Part shown: positions 63,697-64,000 of the stretch, piece by piece | Numbering within the stretch: the stretch's first letter is position 1 | Layout of the letters: each line of letters starts with the position of its first letter | DNA from: Cacajao melanocephalus | Lineage: Eukaryota; Chordata; Mammalia; Primates; Pitheciidae | Assembly: GCA_963573385.1 (NCBI GenBank) | Contig: CAUYLG010065585.1 | Coordinates: 79,558-143,557, forward strand | Direction: 5' to 3' | DNA length: 64,000 nt | Made by a program: the position numbers and the translations under genes | Notes under the pieces: model-generated | The model's database searches: none | Told to the model about the DNA's origin: nothing | Seen by the model: only the letters and a program-made list of their open reading frames with translations

Positions 63697-64000
63697 AACA
63701 GACAATGTTCATTGCAGCACTGTTTACAATAGCAAAGACCTGGAACAAACCCAAATGCCCATTAATGATAGACTGGACAGGGAAAATGTGGCATATATAC
63801 ACCATGGAATACTGTGCAGCCATAAAAAACGATGAGTTCGTGTCCTTTCTAGGGACATGGATGAACCTGGAAACCATCATTCTCAGCAAACTGACACAAG
63901 AACAGAAAATCAAACACCGCATGTTCTCACTCATAGGTGAGTGTTGAACAATGAGAACACATGGACACAGGGAGGGGAGCATCACACACTGGGGTCTGTC
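63697..64000 (+). mobile_element. L1PA 3' end, running off the window
   Basis: Primate-specific L1 in sense, starting inside the end of ORF2 ('gttcattgcagcactgttta', 'gacatggatgaacctggaaa') and reaching the 3' untranslated region ('gagaacacatggacacaggg'). It is 5'-truncated at about 63,700; the 3' end and target duplication lie outside the window. Confidence 0.95.

Overview
This window is primate, almost certainly human or ape, nuclear DNA. It is packed with Alu elements of several ages (J, S and Y-like), primate L1 3' ends, older mammalian L1M, MIR and L2 debris, MaLR and ERVL-type LTRs and a Tigger1 DNA transposon. I found no convincing protein-coding exon, no intact gene, no tRNA or snRNA gene and no CRISPR array. 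The DNA looks intergenic or deep-intronic. All the long open frames are explained by simple repeats, a 48-bp tandem repeat, or Alu, L1 and Tigger sequence.

Layout. 1-10.5 kb: mostly unique DNA with scattered MIRs, old antisense L1M broken by two Alus (about 3.0-5.26 kb), an ERVL-type LTR (6.92-7.44 kb), an AT-rich unique block that resembles a conserved enhancer (8.12-8.62 kb) and a TC/CA tract. 10.58-12.89 kb: a 5'-truncated L1PA 3' end with clear target-site duplications, then a Tigger1 transposon (minus strand) carrying a dead transposase and an inserted Alu. 12.9-20.1 kb: unique DNA with a MaLR LTR, L2 pieces and an L1M 3' end. 20.1-24.87 kb: nested L1s, including a 3' end joined head-to-head to an inverted ORF2 piece. 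25.2-25.83 kb: an Alu inside an older Alu. 25.8-37 kb: mostly unique, moderately GC-rich DNA with MIR and L2 fragments.

37.03-38.3 kb: an old, antisense GAPDH processed pseudogene, inside which an 11-copy, 31-bp minisatellite has grown. 40.12-40.85 kb: a 727-bp TG-rich tract. 43.07-43.88 kb: a 17-copy, 48-bp minisatellite with no stop codon in any forward frame. 44.77-46.69 kb and 47.84-49.92 kb: old L1M. 50.73-51.10 kb: a solo MaLR LTR with a perfect 5-bp target duplication. 52.09-52.97 kb: an L1M 3' end. 57.04-62.05 kb: a roughly 5-kb old L1M carrying several Alus and a small inverted-repeat transposon. From 63.70 kb an L1PA 3' region runs off the right edge.

The most distinctive signals are the minisatellite born inside the GAPDH pseudogene, the 48-bp minisatellite with its variant gradient, the head-to-head L1 pair at 24.3 kb, and four unique AT-rich blocks that look like conserved regulatory DNA. 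Family names and boundaries were assigned by eye from remembered consensus sequences; no alignment was run.
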